DNA of 64,000 nucleotides from JBBRGK01 sp036741355 (GCA_036741355.1 DAINSK010000019.1:1-64000), one strand, 5' to 3'; shown: positions 1-8,406, counted from the stretch's first letter. The notes: generated from the sequence alone by a model not told the origin. Numbers and translations: made by a program.

Positions 1-1
1 A

Positions 2-49
2 GGCGGGCGGACCGTCGGCGCCGGTGTCGTCACCAAGATTGTCGAGTAG
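2..49 (+). CDS. tuf: Elongation factor Tu, C-terminal end (partial)
   Basis: The first complete codons read GGRTVGAGVVTKIVE and then stop, which is the conserved C-terminus of EF-Tu, the GTPase that delivers aminoacyl-tRNA to the ribosome. Only 15 residues are in the window. The position directly upstream of rpsJ matches the common str-S10 gene order. The rest of the gene lies before the window. Confidence 0.9.
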   Translation, partial: GGRTVGAGVVTKIVE

Positions 50-52
50 GTT

Positions 53-361
53 ATGCCGAGACAAAAAATTCGCATCAGACTCAAGGCCTTCGATCACCGG
101 ATCCTCGACCAGTCTGCCGAGCAGATAGTAGAGGCCGCGGAGCGAACCGGGGCGGCAGTCGCCGGACCAGTGCCGTTGCCAACGCGTATCCAGAAGTTTA
201 CGGTCATCCGCTCTCCGTTCATCGATAAAGATTCACGCGAGCAGTTCGAGATGCGGACGCACAAGCGGTTAATCGACATCCTCGAGCCCACGGGCAAGAC
301 AGTCGATACGCTCATGCGCCTGCAGCTCCCTGCCGGCGTAGATATTGAGATAAAGCTGTAG
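53..361 (+). CDS. rpsJ: Ribosomal protein S10
   Basis: Small-subunit protein of 102 residues, the usual S10 length. It opens with QKIRIRLKAFDH and contains LPTRIQKFTVIRSPF and a RTHKRLIDI segment, all characteristic of S10, which sits in the 30S head and also serves as the NusE antitermination factor. It begins three bases after the tuf stop and ends two bases before rplC, so it is the first complete gene of the ribosomal superoperon here. Confidence 0.98.
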   Translation: MPRQKIRIRLKAFDHRILDQSAEQIVEAAERTGAAVAGPVPLPTRIQKFTVIRSPFIDKDSREQFEMRTHKRLIDILEPTGKTVDTLMRLQLPAGVDIEIKL

Positions 362-363
362 CA

Positions 364-1002
364 ATGGCAATCGAAGGACTGTTAGGCAAGAAGCTCGGAA
401 TGGTGCAGCGCTTCAACGAAAGCGGCGAAGTGCAAGGAGCCACGGTGCTCGAAGCCGGCCCGTGCCTGGTTACCCAGGTGAAGACGGCCGATTCAGACGG
501 TTATGACGCCGTGCAACTCGGTTTCGGCGCGATCAAGGACGATAAGGTCAACCAGCCGATGCGCGGCCACTTCAAGGCCAGCGGAGGGCAGTTCAAGTAC
601 CTACGTGAGTTCCAGGTCGACGATATCGAAGCCTGGAAGGTTGGACAGCGCGTCGCCGTCGATATGTTCCAGCCAGGTGACAGAGTCGATGTAACCGCCG
701 TGTCAAAAGGACGAGGCTTCGCCGGCGGCGTGAAGCGCCATGGCTTCCACGGAGGACCAAAGACGCACGGCCAGTCGGACCGGCATCGCGCTCCCGGTTC
801 GATAGGCTCGACGACGACGCCCGGCCGCGTGCTCAAAGGTCTGCGAATGGCCGGACACATGGGCGACCGCCAGGTGACTGTCAGGAACATGGTGGTGCTC
901 GAGTCAAACCCGGCGCGTGGCATCCTGCTGCTGGCTGGGGCAGTGCCGGGTGGGACAAATGGCCTGGTGCGGATCCGGCGCGTGAAGTCGGATCGGGGTT
1001 AG
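364..1002 (+). CDS. rplC: Ribosomal protein L3
   Basis: L3 (212 aa) is an early-assembly 50S protein near the peptidyl-transferase centre. The sequence has the N-terminal GLLGKKLGM motif and the family's central loop with KGRGFAGGVKRHGF and HGQSDRHRAPGSIG, followed by GHMGDRQVTV. Length is normal. The ATG follows the rpsJ stop after two bases. Downstream, a 98-bp spacer made almost entirely of a triple repeat separates it from rplD. Confidence 0.98.
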   Translation: MAIEGLLGKKLGMVQRFNESGEVQGATVLEAGPCLVTQVKTADSDGYDAVQLGFGAIKDDKVNQPMRGHFKASGGQFKYLREFQVDDIEAWKVGQRVAVDMFQPGDRVDVTAVSKGRGFAGGVKRHGFHGGPKTHGQSDRHRAPGSIGSTTTPGRVLKGLRMAGHMGDRQVTVRNMVVLESNPARGILLLAGAVPGGTNGLVRIRRVKSDRG

Positions 1003-1006
1003 ATTC

Positions 1007-1099
1007 CCATAGCGCAGCGCGACCGTCGGAGACTTTACCATAGCGCAGCGCGACCGTCGGAGACTTTACCATGGCGCAGCGCGACCGTCGGAGACTTTA
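1007..1099 (+). repeat. Three tandem 31-bp repeats between rplC and rplD
   Basis: Copies at 1007-1037, 1038-1068 and 1069-1099 are directly adjacent. The first two are identical and the third differs by one base (ATA to ATG). Each copy contains a GGAG Shine-Dalgarno-like core eight bases before the equivalent position in the next copy. In copy 3 the change creates an ATG at 1071 that opens a 9-codon reading frame (MAQRDRRRL) whose TAA (1098-1100) abuts the rplD ATG. Confidence 0.95.
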
Positions 1100-1100
1100 A

Positions 1101-1778
1101 ATGCAAGTGAACGTTCGTAACGGCGCTGGCGAGCAGGTGTCGACCATCGAGGTGGACGATGCCGTTTTCGGTCTCCAGCCCAACCTTGCGGTGATGCACC
1201 AGGCCGTGCTGGCTCACCTCGCCAACCAGCGAGCGGGAGACGCGAGTACAAAGGGTCGAGGGGAAGTCGCGGGTAGTACGGTCAAGATTCGCAAGCAGAA
1301 AGGTACCGGCCGCGCCCGCCAGGGCAGCATCCGCGCTCCCCATCATCGCCACGGCGGCATCGTGTTCGGCCCAAAGCCGCGCGACTTCAGCCACGCGTTC
1401 CCGAAGCGCATGCGGCGACTAGCGATCCGATCGGCGCTGTCATCCAAGGCGGCCGACGGCGAGTTGATTGTGCTCGACGAGTTGACGGTTGACGGGCCCA
1501 AGACGAAGTCGATCATGGGTCCGGTCCGTGCGGTCGGCGCCGCCCGCAGTGCCCTGCTGGTTACCGCGACGTCCAACCGCGACGTCCACCTGAGCACCCG
1601 CAACCTCAAAGATGCCACGTACCTGCCGGCGGACCGGATCAATACGTATGACGTGTTGAAACACAAGTATCTGGTGCTCACAGTCGATGCAGTACGGCGG
1701 ATCGAAGCGTTGTGGGGTGGTCAGCGGGTGAATAGGCGGCGGCCGCTCTCCGCCCAAACTCCGACGAGAGGTGCCTGA
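1101..1778 (+). CDS. rplD: Ribosomal protein L4
   Basis: L4 (225 aa) lines the peptide exit tunnel and in several bacteria represses its own operon. The tunnel-loop signature KQKGTGRARQGSIRAPHHR and the GGIVFGPKPRDFSH segment are clear, as is YDVLKHKYLVLTVDA near the end. The C-terminus carries about 20 extra basic residues. The start is set by the GGAG in the third 31-bp repeat, eight bases upstream. The stop overlaps the rplW ATG by one base. Confidence 0.98.
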   Translation: MQVNVRNGAGEQVSTIEVDDAVFGLQPNLAVMHQAVLAHLANQRAGDASTKGRGEVAGSTVKIRKQKGTGRARQGSIRAPHHRHGGIVFGPKPRDFSHAFPKRMRRLAIRSALSSKAADGELIVLDELTVDGPKTKSIMGPVRAVGAARSALLVTATSNRDVHLSTRNLKDATYLPADRINTYDVLKHKYLVLTVDAVRRIEALWGGQRVNRRRPLSAQTPTRGA

Positions 1779-2080
1779 TGCCAAAGGCCATTCATCCGTA
1801 CGCGGTTTTGGTTCGTCCGCTGATCACCGAAAAGGGGACGATGCTCGGGGCGCTCGATAAGTACCCGTTCGAGGTCCAGATAGGCGCAAACAAGATCCAG
1901 ATAAAAGAGGCGGTCGAGCTGGCGTTCGGAGTCAAGGTGCACGCTGTAAACACGCTCACGGTACACGGTAAAACTAAGCGCCGTGGCCGCCAGCGTGTGG
2001 AGAGCACCAGCCGCTCGTGGAAGAAAGCGATCGTGACGCTCAAGCCGGGCGAGAAGATCGAGCTGTTCGCGGGCGTCTAG
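1778..2080 (+). CDS. rplW: Ribosomal protein L23
   Basis: L23 (100 aa) sits at the exit of the ribosomal tunnel and is a docking site for trigger factor and SRP. The VLVRPLITEKGT start, the basic GKTKRRGRQ loop and the VTLKPGEKIELF C-terminus are typical. The TGATG overlap with rplD implies translational coupling. Confidence 0.97.
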   Translation: MPKAIHPYAVLVRPLITEKGTMLGALDKYPFEVQIGANKIQIKEAVELAFGVKVHAVNTLTVHGKTKRRGRQRVESTSRSWKKAIVTLKPGEKIELFAGV

Positions 2081-2103
2081 CGCAAAGCAACGGAGAGAGA
2101 CTG

Positions 2104-2931
2104 GTGCCAATAAAGCAATTCAAGCCCACGTCGCCGGGCCGTCGCGGCGCCTCAGGGTATACCTATGAGGAGCTGACGAAAAAGCGACCCGAAAAGTCGT
2201 TGACCGTTAGCCTGAAACGGACCGGTGGTCGCAATAACCAGGGCCGTATCACGACACGCCATCGCGGCGGCGGCGAAAAGCGGCTGCTGCGCATCATCGA
2301 CTTCAAGCGCGACAAGAACGGCATTCCAGGACGGGTGGCTGCGATCGAGTACGACCCGAACCGCTCCGCCCGCATCGCCCTGATTTCGTATTCAGACGGC
2401 GATAAGCGATACATTTTGTGTCCGGTTGGACTGAAGGTTGGTGAGACGGTTCAGGCCGGGCAGGGCGCTGAGATCAAGGCCGGTAACGCCATGTCGCTGC
2501 GTTTCATTCCAACAGGGACGCTGGTTCACAACGTCGAGTTGCAGTTGGGACGGGGCGGGCAGATCGTCCGCAGTGCTGGAACTGCGGCGCAGTTGATGGC
2601 CAAAGAAGGCACCTACAGCCTGCTCAGGCTGCCGTCGGGTGAGATGCGCCGCGTGCTGTCGGAATGCATCGCGACGATCGGCACCGTTGGCAATCCCGAG
2701 CACAACATCCTGAAACTCGGCAAGGCCGGGCGCTCGCGGCACGTCGGACGCCGGCCGACGGTGCGCGGTTCGGCGATGAACCCACGCGACCATCCTCATG
2801 GTGGTGGCGAGGGCAAGGCGCCGATCGGTATGCCCGGGCCCAAGACGCCTTGGGGAAAGCCGGCGCTCGGCTATCGTACTCGGAATAACAAGGCAACGGA
2901 TAAGTACATCGTTCGGCGTCGGACGCGCTAA
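2104..2931 (+). CDS. rplB: Ribosomal protein L2
   Basis: L2 (275 aa) is a core 50S protein needed for subunit association and peptidyl transfer. The GTG start gives MPIKQFKPTSPGRR, the expected N-terminus, with an AGAGAGA-type ribosome-binding site just upstream. A longer reading frame from 2017 overlaps rplW and is not needed. The conserved block AMNPRDHPHGGGEG, with the functionally critical histidine, is present near the C-terminus, followed by the basic tail IVRRRTR. Confidence 0.98.
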   Translation: MPIKQFKPTSPGRRGASGYTYEELTKKRPEKSLTVSLKRTGGRNNQGRITTRHRGGGEKRLLRIIDFKRDKNGIPGRVAAIEYDPNRSARIALISYSDGDKRYILCPVGLKVGETVQAGQGAEIKAGNAMSLRFIPTGTLVHNVELQLGRGGQIVRSAGTAAQLMAKEGTYSLLRLPSGEMRRVLSECIATIGTVGNPEHNILKLGKAGRSRHVGRRPTVRGSAMNPRDHPHGGGEGKAPIGMPGPKTPWGKPALGYRTRNNKATDKYIVRRRTR

Positions 2932-2993
2932 CGAGCGCATCCCGAACAGGGTTGGCACGTTGCAATCCCTGCTCGTGACCAGGAGGTAGACCC

Positions 2994-3287
2994 TTGTCCA
3001 GGTCAACGAAAAAAGGACCGTTCGTTCACGAAAGCCTGTTGAAGAAAGTCGACGCGGTGACGCGGTCCGGCCAGAAAACAGTGATCAAGACGTGGTCGCG
3101 GGCTTCTACGGTGATGCCGCAGATGGTCGGGCTCACGATGGCGATTCACAACGGCCAGAAGCACGTGCCGATCTACATCACTGAAAATATGGTCGGACAT
3201 AAGCTCGGTGAGTTTGCGCCGACGCGGCACTTCCGCGGCCACACGAGCAAGTCCGAGAAGACGACCCGCGTCGCCGGCAAACGGTAG
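2994..3287 (+). CDS. rpsS: Ribosomal protein S19
   Basis: S19 (97 aa) binds the 30S head with S13. The TTG start is supported by a strong AGGAGGT site at 2981-2987 and gives the canonical MSRSTKKGPFV. The block HNGQKHVPIYI, then VGHKLGEFAPTR, is diagnostic. It lies 62 bp after rplB and 10 bp before rplV. Confidence 0.98.
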   Translation: MSRSTKKGPFVHESLLKKVDAVTRSGQKTVIKTWSRASTVMPQMVGLTMAIHNGQKHVPIYITENMVGHKLGEFAPTRHFRGHTSKSEKTTRVAGKR

Positions 3288-3297
3288 GACATACACG

Positions 3298-3630
3298 ATG
3301 CGAGTACAGGCTACAGCAAGGAACATCCGGGTTTCGCCGCGCAAGGTGCGACTGCTGCTGAACGCCCTACCGGGCAAAAGCATTGACGATGCGAGCACAA
3401 CGCTTCGCTATTCGGGCAAACCGATGGCAAAGATGGTGGACAAAGTTCTGCAGTCGGCTGCGGCGAACGCGGAAAACAACTACAACATGGACCGCGATTC
3501 GTTGCGGGTGGTGGAGGCGTATGCCGGGGTAGGGCCGACGTTGAAGCGATTCAAGCCTCGCTCGCGCGGCCGTGTCAGCCCGATTCTCAAGCGCTCCGCC
3601 CATATCACCGTGATAGTTGACGAACTGTAA
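3298..3630 (+). CDS. rplV: Ribosomal protein L22
   Basis: L22 (110 aa) contributes the beta-hairpin that narrows the exit tunnel. The sequence has RNIRVSPRKVRLL at the N-terminus, NAENNYNMD in the middle and the hairpin region GVGPTLKRFKPRSRGR. The ATG at 3298 gives the standard MRVQATARN start; an upstream in-frame extension into rpsS is rejected. Confidence 0.97.
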   Translation: MRVQATARNIRVSPRKVRLLLNALPGKSIDDASTTLRYSGKPMAKMVDKVLQSAAANAENNYNMDRDSLRVVEAYAGVGPTLKRFKPRSRGRVSPILKRSAHITVIVDEL

Positions 3631-3644
3631 GAGGAGACACGCGC

Positions 3645-4631
3645 ATGGGTCACAAAATCCACCCAACGGGATTTCGCATCGGCATCATTTACGGCTGGCA
3701 AAGCAGATGGTATGCGGACCGAACCTACACGAACCTGTTACACGAAGACCTGGCGGTTCGCAGCAGCATCATGACGACTCTAGCCGACGCCAGCGTATCC
3801 CGGGTGGATATCGACCGCAGCGCCAACCAGATGAGCGTGACCATCCATACGGCGAAGCCGGGCATCGTCATCGGGCGGCAAGGCGCCAAAGTTGAGGAGT
3901 TACGCTCGTCGCTCGATAAGCTGACGGGCCGGCGGGTGCGGGTCAACATCCAGGAGATCCGTATTCCGGAGCTTGATTCGTACCTGGTGGCGCGCAGTGT
4001 CGCCGATCAGTTGCAGCGGCGTATCGCGTTTCGCCGGGCGATGAAGCAGGCGGTACAGCGCACAATGCAGCGCGGCGCCAAGGGCGTCAAGATCATCGTT
4101 GCCGGCCGGCTTGGCGGCGCCGAGATGTCCCGGCGTGAGAGCGAAGGCGATGGTCGCGTGCCTCGCCACACCCTGCGCGCCGACATCGATTATGGTTTTG
4201 CCGAGGCGGCGACGACCTTCGGTCGTATAGGCGTGAAGGTTTGGATTTACAAGGGCGACATCCTGCCTGAGCCAAAACAGGTGAAGCCGGCGCACGAGAC
4301 TGCTGAAGAGGCGGAGACGGCGACCGCGGCTCCGCCCGTGGTAACCGTCGAAGAACCCCTCGCGGCTCAGCCGCTAGAAGCTTCGGCTGCCCCACCGGTT
4401 GCCACGCCGGCCGCCGCACCTGTCGCCGTCGAAAAAGTTGACGCTGAGGCGGCTCCGACAGCGCTCGCCGCTCCCGACCCGATGGCGGAAATGGCGCGGC
4501 TGCAGGCCGAAATGCAACGAATGCAGGAAGAGATGTTGCGCATGCAGGCGGCGGCCAAAGCGGCCCGGCCACGACCCAAAATCAGCGCGGGCGAAGAAAC
4601 GGAAAAGAAAAAGCCGGGCTCGAACCCGTAG
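3645..4631 (+). CDS. rpsC: Ribosomal protein S3 with long C-terminal extension
   Basis: S3 (328 aa) lies at the mRNA entry channel. Residues 1-209 are a normal S3: MGHKIHPTGFRIGI, the KH-domain GIVIGRQGAKVEEL, and GRLGGAEMSRRE. The remaining roughly 118 residues are an Ala/Pro/Glu-rich, probably disordered tail containing a Met/Gln-rich heptad stretch (about 283-310, MARLQAEMQRMQ) that could form a coiled coil, and a lysine-rich end. Tails like this occur in some phyla but this one is long. The ribosome-binding site is GAGGAG before 3645. Confidence 0.97.
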   Translation: MGHKIHPTGFRIGIIYGWQSRWYADRTYTNLLHEDLAVRSSIMTTLADASVSRVDIDRSANQMSVTIHTAKPGIVIGRQGAKVEELRSSLDKLTGRRVRVNIQEIRIPELDSYLVARSVADQLQRRIAFRRAMKQAVQRTMQRGAKGVKIIVAGRLGGAEMSRRESEGDGRVPRHTLRADIDYGFAEAATTFGRIGVKVWIYKGDILPEPKQVKPAHETAEEAETATAAPPVVTVEEPLAAQPLEASAAPPVATPAAAPVAVEKVDAEAAPTALAAPDPMAEMARLQAEMQRMQEEMLRMQAAAKAARPRPKISAGEETEKKKPGSNP

Positions 4632-4684
4632 CAAAGGTTTACCAGGCACCCGCCGGGCATTGCCCGCCGGGGAGAGGTTGAGCG

Positions 4685-5104
4685 ATGTTACAGCCAAAAC
4701 GTGTGAAGTGGCGTAAGCAGCACCGGGGCCATCGCCGTGGTCCCGCAAATACGGGCGCTGAAGTTTCATTTGGCGAGTTCGGTTTGCAGGCGCTGCAAAG
4801 CGCGTGGATCGACTCCCGCCAGATTGAGGCTGCCCGCCGTGCGATTACCCACCATATGAAGCGCGGTGGCAAGGTGTGGATCCGTATATTCCCGGACAAG
4901 CCGGTAACAGCCAAGCCCGCCGAAACCCGTATGGGCTCGGGCAAGGGTGCCCCGGACCACTGGGTGGCAGTGGTTCGACCTGGTCGGATGTTGTTTGAAG
5001 TAGCGGGTGTCGCGCCGGAACTGGCAAGAGAGGCACTTGATCTGGCGGCCTACAAGCTGCCGATCCAGACACGTTTCGTCGAGCGCGAGCGTGACGCCGT
5101 ATAA
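4685..5104 (+). CDS. rplP: Ribosomal protein L16
   Basis: L16 (139 aa) helps position the A-site tRNA on the 50S subunit. The sequence begins MLQPKRVKWRKQHRG, contains ITHHMKRGGKVWIRIFPD and GSGKGAPDHWVAVVRPGR, and ends with AYKLPIQTRFV, a complete canonical L16. A GGAGAGG motif precedes the ATG. Confidence 0.98.
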   Translation: MLQPKRVKWRKQHRGHRRGPANTGAEVSFGEFGLQALQSAWIDSRQIEAARRAITHHMKRGGKVWIRIFPDKPVTAKPAETRMGSGKGAPDHWVAVVRPGRMLFEVAGVAPELAREALDLAAYKLPIQTRFVERERDAV

Positions 5105-5164
5105 GGTACGGAACCCGGCGAACGCACGAAATGGAGGCCCGTGGCCAGGCCGCGGAAGGAAACG

Positions 5165-5410
5165 ATGCCAAACAAGTTAGCGGATGAACTCCGCACCCAG
5201 AGCGACGAAGGCATGAGCCGGAAGGTTAATGAGACGCAGCGCGATCTCTTCAATCTCCGGTTCCGCCTAGCGACGCGGCAACTCGAGAACAGTCACGCGC
5301 TGCGTCTGGCTAGAAAAAAGCTGGCGCGGCTCAAGACGCTGCAAACGGAGCGACGAATAGCCGCTTCGCTGCGGCAGGCGGGCGCGCAGCCCGACAATCG
5401 GCAGTCGTGA
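5165..5410 (+). CDS. rpmC: Ribosomal protein L29
   Basis: L29 (81 aa from this start) sits beside L23 at the tunnel exit. The motif DLFNLRFRLATRQLEN is the family signature, followed by the basic helix RLARKKLARLKT. ATG 5165 has an AAGGA site and gives the expected N-terminus. A GTG at 5141 with GGAGG only three bases upstream would add eight residues, so the start is not certain. The C-terminus is about 12 residues longer than usual. Confidence 0.93.
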   Translation: MPNKLADELRTQSDEGMSRKVNETQRDLFNLRFRLATRQLENSHALRLARKKLARLKTLQTERRIAASLRQAGAQPDNRQS

Positions 5411-5432
5411 GCGTGCTGCAAGGAGACAAACC

Positions 5433-5783
5433 ATGACGATAGATGCGGGTGCGACGGCAGAGGCCGCGCCGCGGCGGGAGCCGCAGAAGAAGATCCTTCA
5501 GGGGACCGTGGTGAGCGTAAAGATGCAGAAGACGGTCGTGGTGGCCGTGGAATCTTTCAAACGCCATCCCCTGTACAAAAAAACCCTGCGCCGCACGAAG
5601 CGATACAAGGCGCACGATGAGAACAACGACTGCGTGCTTGGCGATGCAGTCCGCATCATCGAAACGCGGCCACTCTCGAAAGAGAAACGATGGCGGGTCG
5701 CGGAGATCCTGACGCGCGGCAACGTCGCCGAGATCCAGCCACAGGCGATCGGTGCGGAGATCGAGGGCCGCGAGGCCGAGTAA
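5433..5783 (+). CDS. rpsQ: Ribosomal protein S17
   Basis: S17 (116 aa) is a primary 16S-binding protein with an OB fold. The core runs from LQGTVVSVKMQKTVVV to RPLSKEKRWRV. Compared with the usual 80-90 residues, there is an extra 20-residue N-terminal segment and an acidic C-terminal tail (EIEGREAE). An AGGAG site precedes the ATG. Confidence 0.97.
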   Translation: MTIDAGATAEAAPRREPQKKILQGTVVSVKMQKTVVVAVESFKRHPLYKKTLRRTKRYKAHDENNDCVLGDAVRIIETRPLSKEKRWRVAEILTRGNVAEIQPQAIGAEIEGREAE

Positions 5784-5829
5784 CCACCGGCCGCCCGAGA
5801 CCCCGGGGGCGGGCGCAGGAGGCGTATTC

Positions 5830-6198
5830 GTGATTCAGAAGTTCACGCGATTGAAGGTTGCCGATAATTCCGGCGCCAAAGAGATCATGTGCATCCTCGT
5901 GCCGGGTGGTACGCGGCGGCGTTATGCGCGTGTCGGCGATATCATCGTTGCCTCCGTGAAGCAGGCGGCGCCCAACGCGGCTGTGAAGAAGGGCGACGTA
6001 GTAAAAGCAGTTGTCGTCCGCACGGCCAAGCCGTTTGGACGGCGCGACGGCTCGTACATCCGATTCGACGAGAACGCTGCTGTGATCTTGACCGATAAGC
6101 AGAATCCACGGGGTACGCGGATTTTCGGCCCGGTGGCCCGCGAGCTGCGCGAACGCAACTTTATGAAGATCGTGTCGCTCGCTCCGGAGGTCGTCTAG
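5830..6198 (+). CDS. rplN: Ribosomal protein L14
   Basis: L14 (122 aa, exact family length) forms bridge B8 of the 70S ribosome. The GTG start gives MIQKFTRLKVADNSGAKE, and the sequence contains VKKGDVVKAVVVRTAK and ends FMKIVSLAPEVV, all canonical. An AGGAGG site ends eight bases before the start. Confidence 0.98.
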   Translation: MIQKFTRLKVADNSGAKEIMCILVPGGTRRRYARVGDIIVASVKQAAPNAAVKKGDVVKAVVVRTAKPFGRRDGSYIRFDENAAVILTDKQNPRGTRIFGPVARELRERNFMKIVSLAPEVV

Positions 6199-6204
6199 AT
6201 CCAT

Positions 6205-6519
6205 ATGAACAAACTAAAAAAGAACGACAACGTACAGGTCATCTCCGGCAAGGATCGGGGAAAGCAGGGCCAGGTGCGCGAGGTGATGCCCAAGGACGGG
6301 CGCGCCGTCGTCACCGGGATCAATATGATCAAGCGGCATCAAAAGTCCCGTTCTCAAACCGAACCGGCCGGCATCATCGAGCGCGAGGCGGCGATTCAGA
6401 TCGCCAACCTGATGGTTGTCTGCACGAACTGCGGCCAGCCGGCAAGGATCGGCATTCACTTTCGGCCAGACGGCAGGAAGAGTCGTTACTGCAAAAAGTG
6501 CAACGAGGACTTTGACTAA
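6205..6519 (+). CDS. rplX: Ribosomal protein L24 with zinc-ribbon-like tail
   Basis: L24 (104 aa) initiates 50S assembly. The KOW motif is visible as VQVISGKDRGKQGQV, followed by GINMIKRHQKSRSQTEPAGI. The C-terminus has two cysteine pairs (CTNC and CKKC) about 25 residues apart, a potential zinc site found in some bacterial L24 proteins. The stop codon overlaps the rplE start by one base. Confidence 0.97.
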   Translation: MNKLKKNDNVQVISGKDRGKQGQVREVMPKDGRAVVTGINMIKRHQKSRSQTEPAGIIEREAAIQIANLMVVCTNCGQPARIGIHFRPDGRKSRYCKKCNEDFD

Positions 6520-7064
6520 TGGCTGCACGGTTGCGGACCCGCTTTAAGACCGACATCTTGCCCGAGCTCATGAAAGAGTTCGGCTACAAAAATACGATGC
6601 AGACCCCAGAGCTCAAGAAGATCGTGGTGAATATCGGCATGGGCGAGGCGCTTCAAAACGCCCGCGCCCTCGACGCGGCGACCGCCGACGTGGCGGCAAT
6701 CACCGGCCAGAAGCCCGTGGTGACGAAGGCCCGCAAGTCGATTGCAAATTTCAAGGTACGCGCTGGGAATCCGATCGGCGTCATGGTTACGTTGCGGGGC
6801 GAGCGGATGTACGAGTTCCTGGACCGCTTCGTCAATGTGGCGCTGCCGCGTATCCGCGACTTCAACGGTGCGCCGAGGAACAATTTCGATGGGCGTGGCA
6901 ATTACAGCATTGGGCTCCGCGAGCAGTTGATCTTTCCGGAGATTGAATACGATCGAATCGACCGCATCCGCGGCATGGAGATCACGATGGTGACGTCGGC
7001 GCGAACCGACGAAGAAGGACGGCGGCTGCTTCAGTTGCTGGGGATGCCGTTCAGTAAGAGTTAA
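6519..7064 (+). CDS. rplE: Ribosomal protein L5
   Basis: L5 (181 aa) binds 5S rRNA in the central protuberance. Diagnostic segments are KKIVVNIGMGEA, ITGQKPVVTKARKSIANF, GVMVTLRGERMYEFLDR and GMEITMVTSARTDEEGR. Length is normal. The TAATG overlap with rplX suggests coupled translation. Confidence 0.98.
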   Translation: MAARLRTRFKTDILPELMKEFGYKNTMQTPELKKIVVNIGMGEALQNARALDAATADVAAITGQKPVVTKARKSIANFKVRAGNPIGVMVTLRGERMYEFLDRFVNVALPRIRDFNGAPRNNFDGRGNYSIGLREQLIFPEIEYDRIDRIRGMEITMVTSARTDEEGRRLLQLLGMPFSKS

Positions 7065-7081
7065 GCGTTAGGAGACCGACC

Positions 7082-7267
7082 TTGGCCAAGGTGAGCCAAA
7101 TTGTTAGATCTACCCGAAAGCCGAAATTTTCGACGCGGCAGAAGAACCGTTGCAAGCTCTGCGGCCGGCCGCGTGGCTACATTCGCAAGTTTGCGATGTG
7201 TCGCATCTGTTTCCGCGGGCTCGCGCACGTGGGACAGATTCCGGGCGTGACGAAGTCGAGCTGGTAG
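7082..7267 (+). CDS. rpsZ: Ribosomal protein S14, zinc-binding type
   Basis: S14 (61 aa) is the short zinc-containing form. Four cysteines lie in CKLC and CRIC pairs around GRPRGYIRKFAM, and the end GLAHVGQIPGVTKSSW is canonical. The TTG start is preceded by TAGGAG. The zinc-free long form is not seen in this window. Confidence 0.97.
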   Translation: MAKVSQIVRSTRKPKFSTRQKNRCKLCGRPRGYIRKFAMCRICFRGLAHVGQIPGVTKSSW

Positions 7268-7384
7268 CGCTGTTGCGCCTGCTCCACCGACAGATGGTTG
7301 CCGGTACGGAATGGCGCACGTGCAGAGCGAGTCCAGGTGTTGGAGACCCCTGCACGGTTTCGGTTGACGGAGGAGAACCGTTCC

Positions 7385-7801
7385 ATGAATATGACCGATC
7401 CCATTGCCGATATGCTGACGCGCATTCGCAACGCCGTGGCCTCACGCCACGACACGGTGACGATGCCGGCGTCCAAAGTGAAAGCGGAGATCGCTCGCGT
7501 CCTTAAAGACGAGCATTTCATCCGCGACTTCGAATTGGTGGAAGAGTCAGACCGACGAGGACACGGCCCGCACAAGGTCCTGAGGGTACACCTGAGCTAC
7601 AGTGGCAAGCGCGAAGCCATACTGAGCGGTCTTCAGCGCGTCAGCAAGCCGGGGTTGCGGGTGTACGTCCAGAAGAAAGAGATCCCGCGTGTATACGGTG
7701 GGCTTGGAATCGCGATTTTGTCCACGCCGCAGGGAATCATGACCGGTCACCAGGCATGGCGCCAGCAGATCGGCGGCGAGGTTCTCTGCTACGTCTGGTG
7801 A
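7385..7801 (+). CDS. rpsH: Ribosomal protein S8
   Basis: S8 (138 aa) binds the central domain of 16S rRNA and in many bacteria autoregulates the spc operon. The sequence shows MTDPIADMLTRIRNA at the N-terminus and GIAILSTPQGIMTGHQA then GGEVLCYVW at the end. GGAGGAG lies ten bases before the ATG; a second ATG two codons later is the alternative start. A 117-bp spacer separates it from rpsZ. Confidence 0.98.
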   Translation: MNMTDPIADMLTRIRNAVASRHDTVTMPASKVKAEIARVLKDEHFIRDFELVEESDRRGHGPHKVLRVHLSYSGKREAILSGLQRVSKPGLRVYVQKKEIPRVYGGLGIAILSTPQGIMTGHQAWRQQIGGEVLCYVW

Positions 7802-7851
7802 CTGGTTTGGCGCAAGCCGCAGCCAGCCGGGTGATCGAGGAGCACAAAAGC

Positions 7852-8406
7852 ATGTCACGCATCGGACGACAACCCGTACCAGTGGGGCAGGGCGTTAATG
7901 TGATGATCGACGGTAAGGTCGTCACCGTGAAGGGGCCTAAAGGCCAGCTGCGGCGCGAGTTTAGTCCAGAGGTCACCATCGAGCAGCGAGACGGCACTTT
8001 GGTTGTCGCTCGTCAAGACGACGAGCCGCGCCACCGAGCGCTGCACGGATTGAGCCGCAGCCTGTTGGCGAACATGGTGGAGGGCGTCTCCAACGGCTTC
8101 ACGCGGGTACTTGAAGTGCAAGGGGTCGGCTACCGTATCGCCGCAAGCGCGAACGGCATTACTATGTCGCTCGGCTTTTCCCACGGCGTCGAAGTTTCCG
8201 CTCCCCCCGGAATAACCTTTGCTGTGGAAGGAACAAACCGGGTCCGCATCGAGGGAATCGACAAAGAACTGGTGGGCCAGGTGGCGGCGAACATTCGCGC
8301 CATCCGCAAACCGGAGCCTTACAAGGGCAAAGGCATTCGCTACCAGGGCGAGAATGTGCGCCGCAAGGCTGGAAAGGCAGGCAAGGGCGCCAAGGGCGCC
8401 AAGTAA
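7852..8406 (+). CDS. rplF: Ribosomal protein L6
   Basis: L6 (184 aa) lies near the factor-binding site of the 50S subunit. It begins MSRIGRQPVPVGQGV, has VTVKGPKGQLRREF and the C-terminal signature RKPEPYKGKGIRYQGE. The ATG at 7852 follows a CGAGGAG site; an in-frame extension back to 7756 overlaps rpsH and is rejected. Confidence 0.98.
   Translation: MSRIGRQPVPVGQGVNVMIDGKVVTVKGPKGQLRREFSPEVTIEQRDGTLVVARQDDEPRHRALHGLSRSLLANMVEGVSNGFTRVLEVQGVGYRIAASANGITMSLGFSHGVEVSAPPGITFAVEGTNRVRIEGIDKELVGQVAANIRAIRKPEPYKGKGIRYQGENVRRKAGKAGKGAKGAK

Noticed and set aside
1007..1099. CRISPR array
   Set aside because: The three 31-bp units are adjacent with no spacers and no cas genes are present.
2017..2103. 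Upstream extension of the L2 frame
   Set aside because: It overlaps rplW and gives a non-conserved N-terminus; the GTG at 2104 has a good ribosome-binding site.
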